Assembly: GCA_964515335.1 (NCBI GenBank)
Contig: CAZETS010000009.1
Span: 1 to 64,000, forward strand
DNA: 64,000 nt
DNA from: TMED88 sp964515335
Lineage (GTDB): Bacteria > Myxococcota_A > UBA9160 > UBA4427
Reading direction: 5' to 3'
The position numbers and the translations under genes were made by a program. This document shows positions 16,196-23,496 of this stretch, one piece after another. The notes beneath the pieces were generated by a model, which was not told the DNA's origin, ran no database searches, and was given only the letters and a program-made list of their open reading frames with translations. The stretch's first letter is position 1. Every line of letters starts with the position of its first letter.

Positions 16196-18376
16196 GTGAG
16201 GACCGCACGCATCGCGACGGCGCGCGCGAGGCTTCGCGCCGCGAGCCGCATCGCCGCCCTCGCCTCGCTATTTCTGCTCGTAGGCGGCGGGCCGAGCGGT
16301 GCTGCCACGGCGGACGAGCTCGGCCATCCATCCGAAGCGACCGCCGCCGGCGGGCATCCACCCGGCGACTGGCTGGTGCACGGCCGCACGCACGACGAGC
16401 AACGCCACAGCCCGCTGACCGACATCAAGCCCGAGAACGTCGCCGAACTCGGCCTCGCCTGGTCGTACATGACGGGCACGCGGCGCGGCCTCGAGGCCAC
16501 GCCGATCGTGGCCGACGGCGTCCTCTACGCGACGGCCAGCTGGAGCATCGTCTTCGCCCTCGACGCGGCCAGCGGGCGCGAGATCTGGCGCTACGACCCC
16601 GGCGTGCCCCGCTGGCGACTGCGCTTCGCTTGCTGCGACGCGGTCAACCGTGGCGTCGCCCTGCACGACGGCCGGGTCTTCGTGGGCACGATCGACGGCC
16701 GGCTGATCGCTCTCGACGCGAAGACCGGCGAGCCGATCTGGGAACGACTCACCGTCGATCCCGACCGCCCCTACACGATCACCGGTGCGCCGCGCGTCTA
16801 CGACGGCCGGGTGGTGATCGGCAACGGCGGCGCCGACCTCGGGGTGCGGGGCTACTTCAGCGCCTACGACGCCGCGGACGGCCGACTGCTCTGGCGGTTC
16901 CATACGGTGCCGGCGTCGATCGGCGGCCCGCACGAGCATCCCGAGCTCGCAGAGGCGGCGCGCACCTGGTCGAAGGACTCGATGTTCGAGACCGGTCTCG
17001 GCGGCACGGTCTGGGACGCGTTCGCCTACGACCCCGAGCTGCGGCTCGTCTACGCGGGCGTCGGCAACTCGTCGGTCTACGACCGCGAGAAGCGCAGCCC
17101 GGGCGGTGGCGACAACCTCTTCCTCGCCTCCATCCTGGCCGTTCACCTCGACACGGGACGCCTGGCCTGGCACTACCAGACGACGCCCGGGGAGCACTGG
17201 GACTACACGGCAACCCAGCACATGATCCTGGCCGACCTCGAGATCGAGGGACGCAAGCGGCCGGTCCTCATGCAGGCGCCGAAGAACGGCTTCTTCTACG
17301 TGCTCGATCGACGCACAGGAGAGCTGATCTCGGCGGATCCCTACGTCGACGTGAGCTGGGCGACCCACGTCGACCCGGAGAGCGGGCGCCCGGCCGAGCG
17401 GCCCGAGGCCCACTGGTCGACGCGTTCGGCCTACGTGCAGCCCTCGCCCGCCGGTGGACACAACTGGCATCCGATGACCTGGAGCCCGCGCACGGGGCTG
17501 GTCTACATCCCGAGCCTCAGCAACGCCTACCTGTTCGCGCCCGATCCGGACTTCCAGTACCTGCCGGGCAGCTGGAACACCGCCGAGGACCTCGGCGCGG
17601 TGACCGAGGAAGCGGCCGACCTCGCCGACGCGATCCCATTCTGCTCGCCGAGCCACCTCACGGCCTGGGACCCCGTCGCGCGGCGCCGCGTGTTTCGCGT
17701 GAACCACGACGACCCGACGCCCGGCGGGCTGCTCTCGACGGCAAGCGACCTGCTCTTCCAGGGCACCGGGGCGGGCGACTTCGCGGCCTACGACGCGCGC
17801 AGCGGCGAGCGCCTCTGGCAGACGCAGGTCGGCATCGGGGTGATGGCGGCGCCGGTGACCTACCGCGTCGACGGCGTCCAGTACGTCGCCGTACTGGCGG
17901 GCATGGGCGGATCGCACGGCGGCCACTACTCGCAACTGGACGACCAGAACCGTGGACGCGTGCTCGCCTTCAAGCTCGGCGGCGCCACCGGGATGCCGCC
18001 GGTCGCGCCCCGGCCCGAAGGGCGCGTGACCGTCGCCCCCACGACGGCCCCGGCCGAGACGCTCGCGCGCGGGCGCGACCTCTATGCCCGACACTGCCTC
18101 TTCTGCCACGGCATCGGGGCGAAGTCGAGCGGCCTGAATCCCGACCTGCGCTTCACGACGCCCGACGTGCACGCGCGCTGGAACGACATCGTACTCGGCG
18201 GCGCCCGCCAGGCGCTCGGCATGCCGAGCTTCGGCGACCGTCTCGACGACGACGAAGCCCGAGCGATCCGCGCCTGGGTGATCGACCGGGCCCACCGCCG
18301 GCCCGACTGGCTCGAGCGGGCCGCCCGCGTGGCGGGGCGCTACGTCTGCCTGCCGGCGAGCTGGCTGACCGACTGA
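16196..18376 (+). CDS. PQQ-dependent alcohol dehydrogenase with C-terminal cytochrome c (quinohaemoprotein)
   Basis: A 726-residue periplasmic enzyme: signal peptide (~1-37), an eight-bladed PQQ propeller with repeated W-docking motifs (for example LIALDAKTGEPIWE and LAVHLDTGRLAWHYQ), the vicinal disulfide pair CC (Cys146-147) that stacks on PQQ in methanol and ethanol dehydrogenases, and a fused cytochrome c with CLFCH (Cys634). It should oxidise an alcohol or aldehyde and pass electrons through its own haem. The start is GTG at 16196. No pqq biosynthesis gene is in the window. The specific substrate is not predictable. Confidence 0.9.
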   Translation: MRTARIATARARLRAASRIAALASLFLLVGGGPSGAATADELGHPSEATAAGGHPPGDWLVHGRTHDEQRHSPLTDIKPENVAELGLAWSYMTGTRRGLEATPIVADGVLYATASWSIVFALDAASGREIWRYDPGVPRWRLRFACCDAVNRGVALHDGRVFVGTIDGRLIALDAKTGEPIWERLTVDPDRPYTITGAPRVYDGRVVIGNGGADLGVRGYFSAYDAADGRLLWRFHTVPASIGGPHEHPELAEAARTWSKDSMFETGLGGTVWDAFAYDPELRLVYAGVGNSSVYDREKRSPGGGDNLFLASILAVHLDTGRLAWHYQTTPGEHWDYTATQHMILADLEIEGRKRPVLMQAPKNGFFYVLDRRTGELISADPYVDVSWATHVDPESGRPAERPEAHWSTRSAYVQPSPAGGHNWHPMTWSPRTGLVYIPSLSNAYLFAPDPDFQYLPGSWNTAEDLGAVTEEAADLADAIPFCSPSHLTAWDPVARRRVFRVNHDDPTPGGLLSTASDLLFQGTGAGDFAAYDARSGERLWQTQVGIGVMAAPVTYRVDGVQYVAVLAGMGGSHGGHYSQLDDQNRGRVLAFKLGGATGMPPVAPRPEGRVTVAPTTAPAETLARGRDLYARHCLFCHGIGAKSSGLNPDLRFTTPDVHARWNDIVLGGARQALGMPSFGDRLDDDEARAIRAWVIDRAHRRPDWLERAARVAGRYVCLPASWLTD

Positions 18377-18531
18377 CGGCATCCCGGCGACCGGAAGGCG
18401 CGCCGGGGGGGGTTGCCCCCTGCTGTGCGTCACTCACGCGCTGGTTGCCGGTTCCCGAGCGTCTCGTCGCGCCTTCGCGCCACCGCGAGGCTCTCAGCCT
18501 GCCGCCCGGATCCGCCGATGAGTGACTGGAC
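18377..18531. other. Intergenic region with G/C hairpin
   Basis: This 155-bp space between the quinohaemoprotein and the kinase gene has a small hairpin, GGGGG-TTG-CCCCC, near 18404-18421, without a following T run. It could stop or pause transcription of the upstream gene, but it is not a canonical terminator. Confidence 0.25.
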
Positions 18532-20346
18532 GTGTCCGCCGACCCCATCTTCATCCAGACCGCCCTCACCATCCCCATGGCCCTCGGCCTGGTCGTCTAC
18601 ACGCTCGTCCGCTGGGACCGCAGCATCCTGCACCTCTTCCTGGCGGCGCTGCTCACGGGTGTGATCCTCTGGCTCGGTGGCACCGTCCTCAAGCTTTCGG
18701 ACGGCCCGGACTGGCTGAGACTGGCCGGGCTCGATCTCGAGATCGGCGCGATCATCTTCCTGCCGACGCTCTTCCTCGCGACGATGGGCCACTTCGCCCG
18801 CTCGGCCTGGTTCGAGAACACTCCCGCCAGCGTGCTCGGTCTGCTGAGCGTGTCCGCCGTGTTCCTCGTCGCTCATCTGACCGACGGCCACCACCACCTG
18901 ATGATCGCCGACCGCGCCACCGCGATGGCCGGCGGACCCGAGGGCAGCTGGGCGGGCCCGGCCTACTGGGCCCTGCAGGCGTGGGGCGCCTTGCTCAGCC
19001 TGGGCGGCATCGCGTATGCGACCTCCGTGCTGCGCAAGGGGCGCAACAGCGACGAGCGGGGACGCGCCGCGATGATCCTGGCCGCGGTGGCGCTGCCGAT
19101 GCTCGCCCACGCCGCATACATGCTCGAGTGGCTGCCCATCGACTACTCGCTCGCCCCGGGCGCGATCGCCGTGACCGCCGCCTTCTTCGTGCAGGGCGTG
19201 CACCGCTACGGACTGTTGGACGCGCAGACCATCGTTCGCCACGACATGATCGAGCACATCGACGCCGGCCTCGTGCTCGCCGACGAGTACGGCACGGTGG
19301 TCGACGCCAACCGCGCCGCCGAAGACCTGCTCGGCATCGAGCGCGAGGCGATGCGCGGCATGGCGCTCCCGGCGGCGCTCGCGCTCCTCGAGCCCGAGGT
19401 CACCCCGTGCGACTTCGCCGAGAAACTCGTTGCCCTGCCGCTGGACGGCCGGCGCATCGAGGCCGTGATCCTGACCTCCGACGATCGGATCATCGAGGTG
19501 GCCGGCGGCGGTATGCCGACGCTCGGCGCCCAACCGGCGGGGCGTTTCGTCTCGCTGGTCGACCGCACCGCCCAGCGCCGCAGCGAACGAATGCTTCGCG
19601 AGCGTCAGAAGATGGAGAGCGTGGGCGTCCTCGCCGCAGGCGTCGCCCACGAGGTCAACAACCCGCTCGCCTACGTGCGCTCGAACCTCGTCCACCTGCG
19701 ATCGATCGTCGAGGCGCTCCCCAAGCAGACCGACCTCGACGCCGCCGCCGACGTCGACGAGATGCCGGAGGTGATCGCGGAGAGCATCGAGGGCCTCGAC
19801 CGCATCGCCCGCATCGTGGAGAGCATGCTGCGTTTCTCGCGCGCCTCAGACGAAACGCTTCGTCCCGTCGACATCGGCGAAGTCGTCGAGGAGGCGCTGC
19901 GCCTGGCCGCCCTCCGCCACAGTCAGGGCGTCCGCGTCGAGCGACTCGGCGGTGCGGTTCCGCACGTGCTCGGCAATTCAGCGCGTCTCGTGCAGGTGCT
20001 GCTCAACCTCTTCCTGAACGCCAAGCACGCACTGGCCGACCGCGGCGAAGGCACGATCCAGGCCGAGACCACGACCGAGGGCGACCACGTCCTCGTGCGC
20101 ATCCGAGACGACGGCCCCGGCATCCCGGACGAGATCCAGCAACGCATCTTCGACCCCTTCTTCACGACCCGGGCCCCGGACACGGGCACCGGGCTCGGGC
20201 TCTCGATCGCGTTCGACATCGTGCGCGAGCACGGCGGCACGCTCGAGGTGTCGTCGCGCGTCGGCGAAGGGGCGTGCTTCACCGTTCGCCTCGCCGCCGC
20301 GCCCGGCGAGCCGAAACCGGCCCCGACCGGGCAGGCGCCCTCTTGA
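18532..20346 (+). CDS. Membrane sensor histidine kinase (7TM N-terminal, PAS)
   Basis: A 604-residue kinase. About seven hydrophobic helices fill residues 1-225 (histidine-kinase N-terminal 7TM type), then a PAS domain (~240-340, IDAGLVLADEYGTVVDANRAAEDLLG), a HisKA dimerisation region with the phosphoacceptor in VAHEVNNPLAYV (His373) and a HATPase domain (NLFLNAKHAL; DDGPGI; GTGLGLSIAFDIV). It should autophosphorylate in response to a membrane or cytoplasmic signal. No response regulator is adjacent, so it is an orphan. GTG at 18532 is used. Its stop codon overlaps the next gene's TTG. Confidence 0.9.
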   Translation: MSADPIFIQTALTIPMALGLVVYTLVRWDRSILHLFLAALLTGVILWLGGTVLKLSDGPDWLRLAGLDLEIGAIIFLPTLFLATMGHFARSAWFENTPASVLGLLSVSAVFLVAHLTDGHHHLMIADRATAMAGGPEGSWAGPAYWALQAWGALLSLGGIAYATSVLRKGRNSDERGRAAMILAAVALPMLAHAAYMLEWLPIDYSLAPGAIAVTAAFFVQGVHRYGLLDAQTIVRHDMIEHIDAGLVLADEYGTVVDANRAAEDLLGIEREAMRGMALPAALALLEPEVTPCDFAEKLVALPLDGRRIEAVILTSDDRIIEVAGGGMPTLGAQPAGRFVSLVDRTAQRRSERMLRERQKMESVGVLAAGVAHEVNNPLAYVRSNLVHLRSIVEALPKQTDLDAAADVDEMPEVIAESIEGLDRIARIVESMLRFSRASDETLRPVDIGEVVEEALRLAALRHSQGVRVERLGGAVPHVLGNSARLVQVLLNLFLNAKHALADRGEGTIQAETTTEGDHVLVRIRDDGPGIPDEIQQRIFDPFFTTRAPDTGTGLGLSIAFDIVREHGGTLEVSSRVGEGACFTVRLAAAPGEPKPAPTGQAPS

Positions 20347-20909
20347 GACTTCGCCCCCCGCGTGCGCTGCTCGTCGCGGCCCTCCTGGCGGCCCTCGGCT
20401 CGGCCTGCGCGTCGCCCCCTCCCCCCGCCTCACGGGTCGGCGACGCCGACGCCTTAGCCAACGCCCAGGCCAACGCCCAGGCCAACGCCCAAGCCCAAGC
20501 CAAAGCCAAAACCCAAGCCAACGCCCAAGCCGATACGGCCCGGACCCGCGTCGTGCAAACGGCCACCGCGCAGATCGGCACGCCCTACCGCTACGGCGGC
20601 AGCAATCCCTCGGGCTTCGACTGCAGCGGGCTCGTGATCTACAGCTATGCGAAGGCCGGCCTGGGCGGACTCCCGCATTCGGCCGCGCAGCTCGACGCGC
20701 TGAGCCGCGAGGTGCCGCTCGACCGCATCGAGCCGGGCGACCTGCTCTTCTTCGACCTCGGCAGCCGCAAGGCCCGGCACGTGGGCATCTACGTGGGCGA
20801 CCGGACCTTCGTCCACGCGCCCTCGCGCGGAAAGGCGGTCGAGCGCGTGCGCTTCGACCACGTCTACTGGAGCCGACAGCTGCGGCGCGCGGGCCGGCTG
20901 CTCGAGTAG
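20343..20909 (+). CDS. NlpC/P60 cell-wall peptidase, lipoprotein
   Basis: A 188-residue lipoprotein of the C40 peptidase family, which cuts peptidoglycan peptide bonds. The signal ends LGSACAS, giving Cys20 or so for lipidation. An Ala/Asn/Gln linker (residues ~39-62) precedes the NlpC domain: GTPYRYGGSNPSGFDCSGL (catalytic Cys94), ARHVGIYVG (His146) and FVHAPS (His158). The start is TTG at 20343, which overlaps the kinase stop (TTGA), so the two are coupled; no other start lies before the signal peptide. Coupling to a sensor kinase is unusual for this family. Confidence 0.88.
   Translation: MRLRPPRALLVAALLAALGSACASPPPPASRVGDADALANAQANAQANAQAQAKAKTQANAQADTARTRVVQTATAQIGTPYRYGGSNPSGFDCSGLVIYSYAKAGLGGLPHSAAQLDALSREVPLDRIEPGDLLFFDLGSRKARHVGIYVGDRTFVHAPSRGKAVERVRFDHVYWSRQLRRAGRLLE
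20458..20531 (+). repeat. Short tandem repeat encoding an Asn-Ala-Gln-Ala linker
   Basis: Repeats of a 12-bp unit close to AACGCCCAGGCC, decaying into CAAGCC and AAAGCC units, encode an NAQA-type linker between the lipid anchor and the catalytic domain of the NlpC/P60 gene. Such repeats change copy number easily by slippage, which would alter linker length without breaking the frame. Confidence 0.75.
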
Positions 20910-20931
20910 GCGCGGCGACGCTGGCGCTCCC

Positions 20932-21957
20932 TCAGTCGAGGTCCGGCGCGATGCGGATCATCACTTTGCCGCCGGCCGACGGGTCGCAGGCCACCGCGAA
21001 GGCCTCTGGGAACTGCTCCAGCGCAAACGTGTGGGTCACCATCGGCGTGAGGTCGCGCCCGGACAGCAGGTCGAGCATGCGGTTCCAGTCCGCCGGCTGC
21101 GCGATCGAGCCGAGGATGTCGATCTCCTTCATCATGACTTCGATGAAGTTCACCTCGACCGGGGCCTTCTGCAGCCCGACGACGACGATCCGCGCCTCGC
21201 TTCGCGCCTGGGAGACGAGCTGGCCGATCACCGGCGCCGCGCCGGTGGCCTCGATGAACACGTCGCTGGCGAGCATCGGCATCCCCAGCACGGGGGCGGT
21301 GCCGTGCAGCTCGCGGAGCGCCGGCCAGACGTCGTCGCGTCCGGCATTCAACACCGCGCGGGCGCCGAGCTTCGAGGCCAGCTCGAGCCTCGCGTCCGAG
21401 TAGTCGACGACCACCACGTCGTCGACGCCGCGGTCGATCAGGCAGGCGAGCGAGGCCAGGCCGATCGGGCCCGAGCCCATCACGACGACCTTCTCGCCGG
21501 GCTGCGCGCGCGAACGGTCGATCGCCCGCATTCCCACGCCAAGCGGCTCGGCGAGCGCCGCCACCGAGAGGGGCAACTCATCGGAGACCCGGCAGAGCCC
21601 GCCCGTCTCGGCGACGCCGCGCACGAGCAGGCGGGGCGTGAACCCGCCCTCGGGCCCTCCGTTGCCGATCGGCTGGCCGACGCCCATCGGATCGACGACG
21701 ACACGATCGCCGATCGACCAGCCGCCGACCTCGCCACCGACCTCGTCGATCACGCCGGCCAGCTCGTGTCCGAGGGGCATCGGCTTCGAGGTAGGGCCGG
21801 CCAGGCCGCCCTGCTTCACGTAGCCGACGTCGCTGCCACAGATCCCGCAGGCCGCTACCCGAACGACGACGTCGCGCGGGCCCGCTTCGGGCACCGGCGC
21901 CTCGTCGAGTCGCACGTCGCCCGGACCGTGGACCCTGACCTGCAGCTGCGTGGCCAT
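20932..21957 (-). CDS. Zinc-type medium-chain alcohol dehydrogenase
   Basis: A 341-residue MDR dehydrogenase. The N-terminal catalytic part has CGICGSDVGYV and GHELAGVI (catalytic zinc ligands), and the NAD domain has VVVMGSGPIGLASLACLIDRG. The usual four-Cys structural zinc lobe around residues 90-110 is absent; that stretch reads MGVGQPIGNGGPEGGF. ATG at 21957 follows GACGAGGAG. It starts 72 bp after the SDR gene ends, so both redox enzymes are probably in one operon. The substrate is unknown. Confidence 0.87.
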   Translation of the reverse strand: MATQLQVRVHGPGDVRLDEAPVPEAGPRDVVVRVAACGICGSDVGYVKQGGLAGPTSKPMPLGHELAGVIDEVGGEVGGWSIGDRVVVDPMGVGQPIGNGGPEGGFTPRLLVRGVAETGGLCRVSDELPLSVAALAEPLGVGMRAIDRSRAQPGEKVVVMGSGPIGLASLACLIDRGVDDVVVVDYSDARLELASKLGARAVLNAGRDDVWPALRELHGTAPVLGMPMLASDVFIEATGAAPVIGQLVSQARSEARIVVVGLQKAPVEVNFIEVMMKEIDILGSIAQPADWNRMLDLLSGRDLTPMVTHTFALEQFPEAFAVACDPSAGGKVMIRIAPDLD

Positions 21958-22029
21958 CGTGTCTCTCCTCGTCGAGCGTTCGGGGAGCCGGCCGGACGGC
22001 CGCGCCGGGCCGCCGCTCGCTCGCACGCC

Positions 22030-22710
22030 TCAGACCGGGATCATGCCCCCGCTGACGCTCGCGGCCGCTTCGCTGGCCAGCCAGTGCACCACGCGGGCGA
22101 TCTCGGCGGGCTTCGTCCATGCGGAGAAGTCTGCGTCGGGCATCGCGGCACGGTTGGCGGGCGTGTCGATCGTCGTCGGCACGACCGCGTTCACCCGAAT
22201 GCCGGCTTCCGCGTTTTCGGCGGCGAGCGTGCGGGTCAGGACCGCCACCCCCGCCTTCGAGGCGCTGTAGGCCGCCAGTCCCGCCGGGCAGTCCACCGCC
22301 GCCTGCGAGGCGACGTTGACGATCGCGCCGCCTGCGCGGGCGCTGCGCATGGCGGGAATCGCCGCGCGGCTCAGGCACACCGCCGTGCGGACGTTCATGC
22401 GGTACAGCCGATCCCAGATGTCGAGGTCGGTCTCGTGCACCGCGTCGCCGCCCGCAAAGCCCCCGACGCCGTTCACCAGCACGGACGCGCCGCCGGCCGA
22501 CTTCACCACCGACTCGGCTCCGGCAGCCTCGGCGACGTCCGCCTCGACGAGCAGCAGCCGCTCGTGCTCGGGCATGGCCTGCGCCTCGGCCTCGACGATC
22601 CACGGCACGACCACCCGGTCTCCCGCATCCAGGAACGCGGACACCACCGCGCAGCCGAGCGCGCCCGTCCCGCCGCTCACCACGATCACCCGGCCACTCG
22701 TCTTCGCCAT
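22030..22710 (-). CDS. Short-chain dehydrogenase/reductase
   Basis: A 226-residue classical SDR. The cofactor motif GGTGALG, the NGVGG segment replacing NNAG, catalytic Ser in VNVASQAA and YSASKAG (Tyr and Lys) are present, and the protein ends in a SVSGGMIPV strand as in FabG-like enzymes. It probably reduces a ketone or oxidises an alcohol with NAD(P). ATG at 22710 is the start of the Rossmann fold. It is upstream of the MDR dehydrogenase in the same direction and divergent from the beta-barrel gene at 22756, with only 45 bp between. Confidence 0.88.
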   Translation of the reverse strand: MAKTSGRVIVVSGGTGALGCAVVSAFLDAGDRVVVPWIVEAEAQAMPEHERLLLVEADVAEAAGAESVVKSAGGASVLVNGVGGFAGGDAVHETDLDIWDRLYRMNVRTAVCLSRAAIPAMRSARAGGAIVNVASQAAVDCPAGLAAYSASKAGVAVLTRTLAAENAEAGIRVNAVVPTTIDTPANRAAMPDADFSAWTKPAEIARVVHWLASEAAASVSGGMIPV

Positions 22711-22755
22711 CGCACGAGCGTAGCCGATGCACGCACGCCACGAAGGCGATGCTGT

Positions 22756-23481
22756 ATGCTGGCGCCCGCCTCGATGCCCTCGCTGACCTCGACGCCGCCC
22801 TCGAGATCGTGGCTCCGCCGAGCCGCCGCCTGCATGAGCATCGGGCTCGCGCTCTGGTGCCCTCACCCGGCGACGGCCGAGCAGCTCGACTACGCGCGAA
22901 CGGGACCATACGTGCAGCTCGGGCTGACGCTCGGCGTGCCGAGCTACGGCTGGCTCGACTCGCTCGACGACGCAACCGCGGCCAGCGGCGCGGCTGCACT
23001 CGCGGTACCCGGCAACACTCCGGTCGACGTCGGCGTCTCCTCGACGACTCTGCTCGGCTTCGAAATCGGTGCGGGCTGGCGCCTGACCCGACGCTTCGCG
23101 ATCGACGCGAGCTACGAGTGGGCGGGCAGCGAGCTGTGGGCCGACGTGGTGGTGGGCCCGCCCGGGGCGCAGCGGCGCGACAAGCAACTGCGGGGCGAGA
23201 TCGAAACCTGGCTGGCCCTCGTGAACGGTCGCTTCTACCTGACCACCGGCCGCATCCAGCCCTTCGTGACCGGCGGAATCGGCGCCATGAAGGCCACGCC
23301 GATCGACGCCAGCGGGCGCCGCGACGCCCACGGCTTCACGTCGCGCCTCGGTGGCGGCCTCGACTTCTACATCACGCGTCGCCTGGCGGCGACGGCGGTC
23401 GTCGACTACGCGTTCGCCACCGGCGACACGGGACGCAGCAACCTCTTCGGGTTTCGCGCGTCCCTCACCTGGCGCCGCTGA
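22756..23481 (+). CDS. Outer-membrane beta-barrel protein
   Basis: A 241-residue exported protein with a signal peptide ending near HPATAEQ and then alternating strands typical of an eight-stranded OmpA-like barrel (YVQLGLTLG, LLGFEIGAGWRLT, FAIDASYEWAG, IQPFVTGGIGAMKA, FTSRLGGGLDFYIT) and a C-terminal aromatic-hydrophobic strand FGFRASLTWRR. The function is unknown. ATG at 22756 or 22774 would both leave the signal peptide intact. The 45-bp gap to the divergent SDR gene implies overlapping promoters. Confidence 0.8.
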   Translation: MLAPASMPSLTSTPPSRSWLRRAAACMSIGLALWCPHPATAEQLDYARTGPYVQLGLTLGVPSYGWLDSLDDATAASGAAALAVPGNTPVDVGVSSTTLLGFEIGAGWRLTRRFAIDASYEWAGSELWADVVVGPPGAQRRDKQLRGEIETWLALVNGRFYLTTGRIQPFVTGGIGAMKATPIDASGRRDAHGFTSRLGGGLDFYITRRLAATAVVDYAFATGDTGRSNLFGFRASLTWRR

Positions 23482-23496
23482 GCGACTCCGCCCGGG

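Noticed and set aside
18402..18425. G/C hairpin after the quinohaemoprotein as an intrinsic terminator
   Set aside because: There is no T run after the stem.
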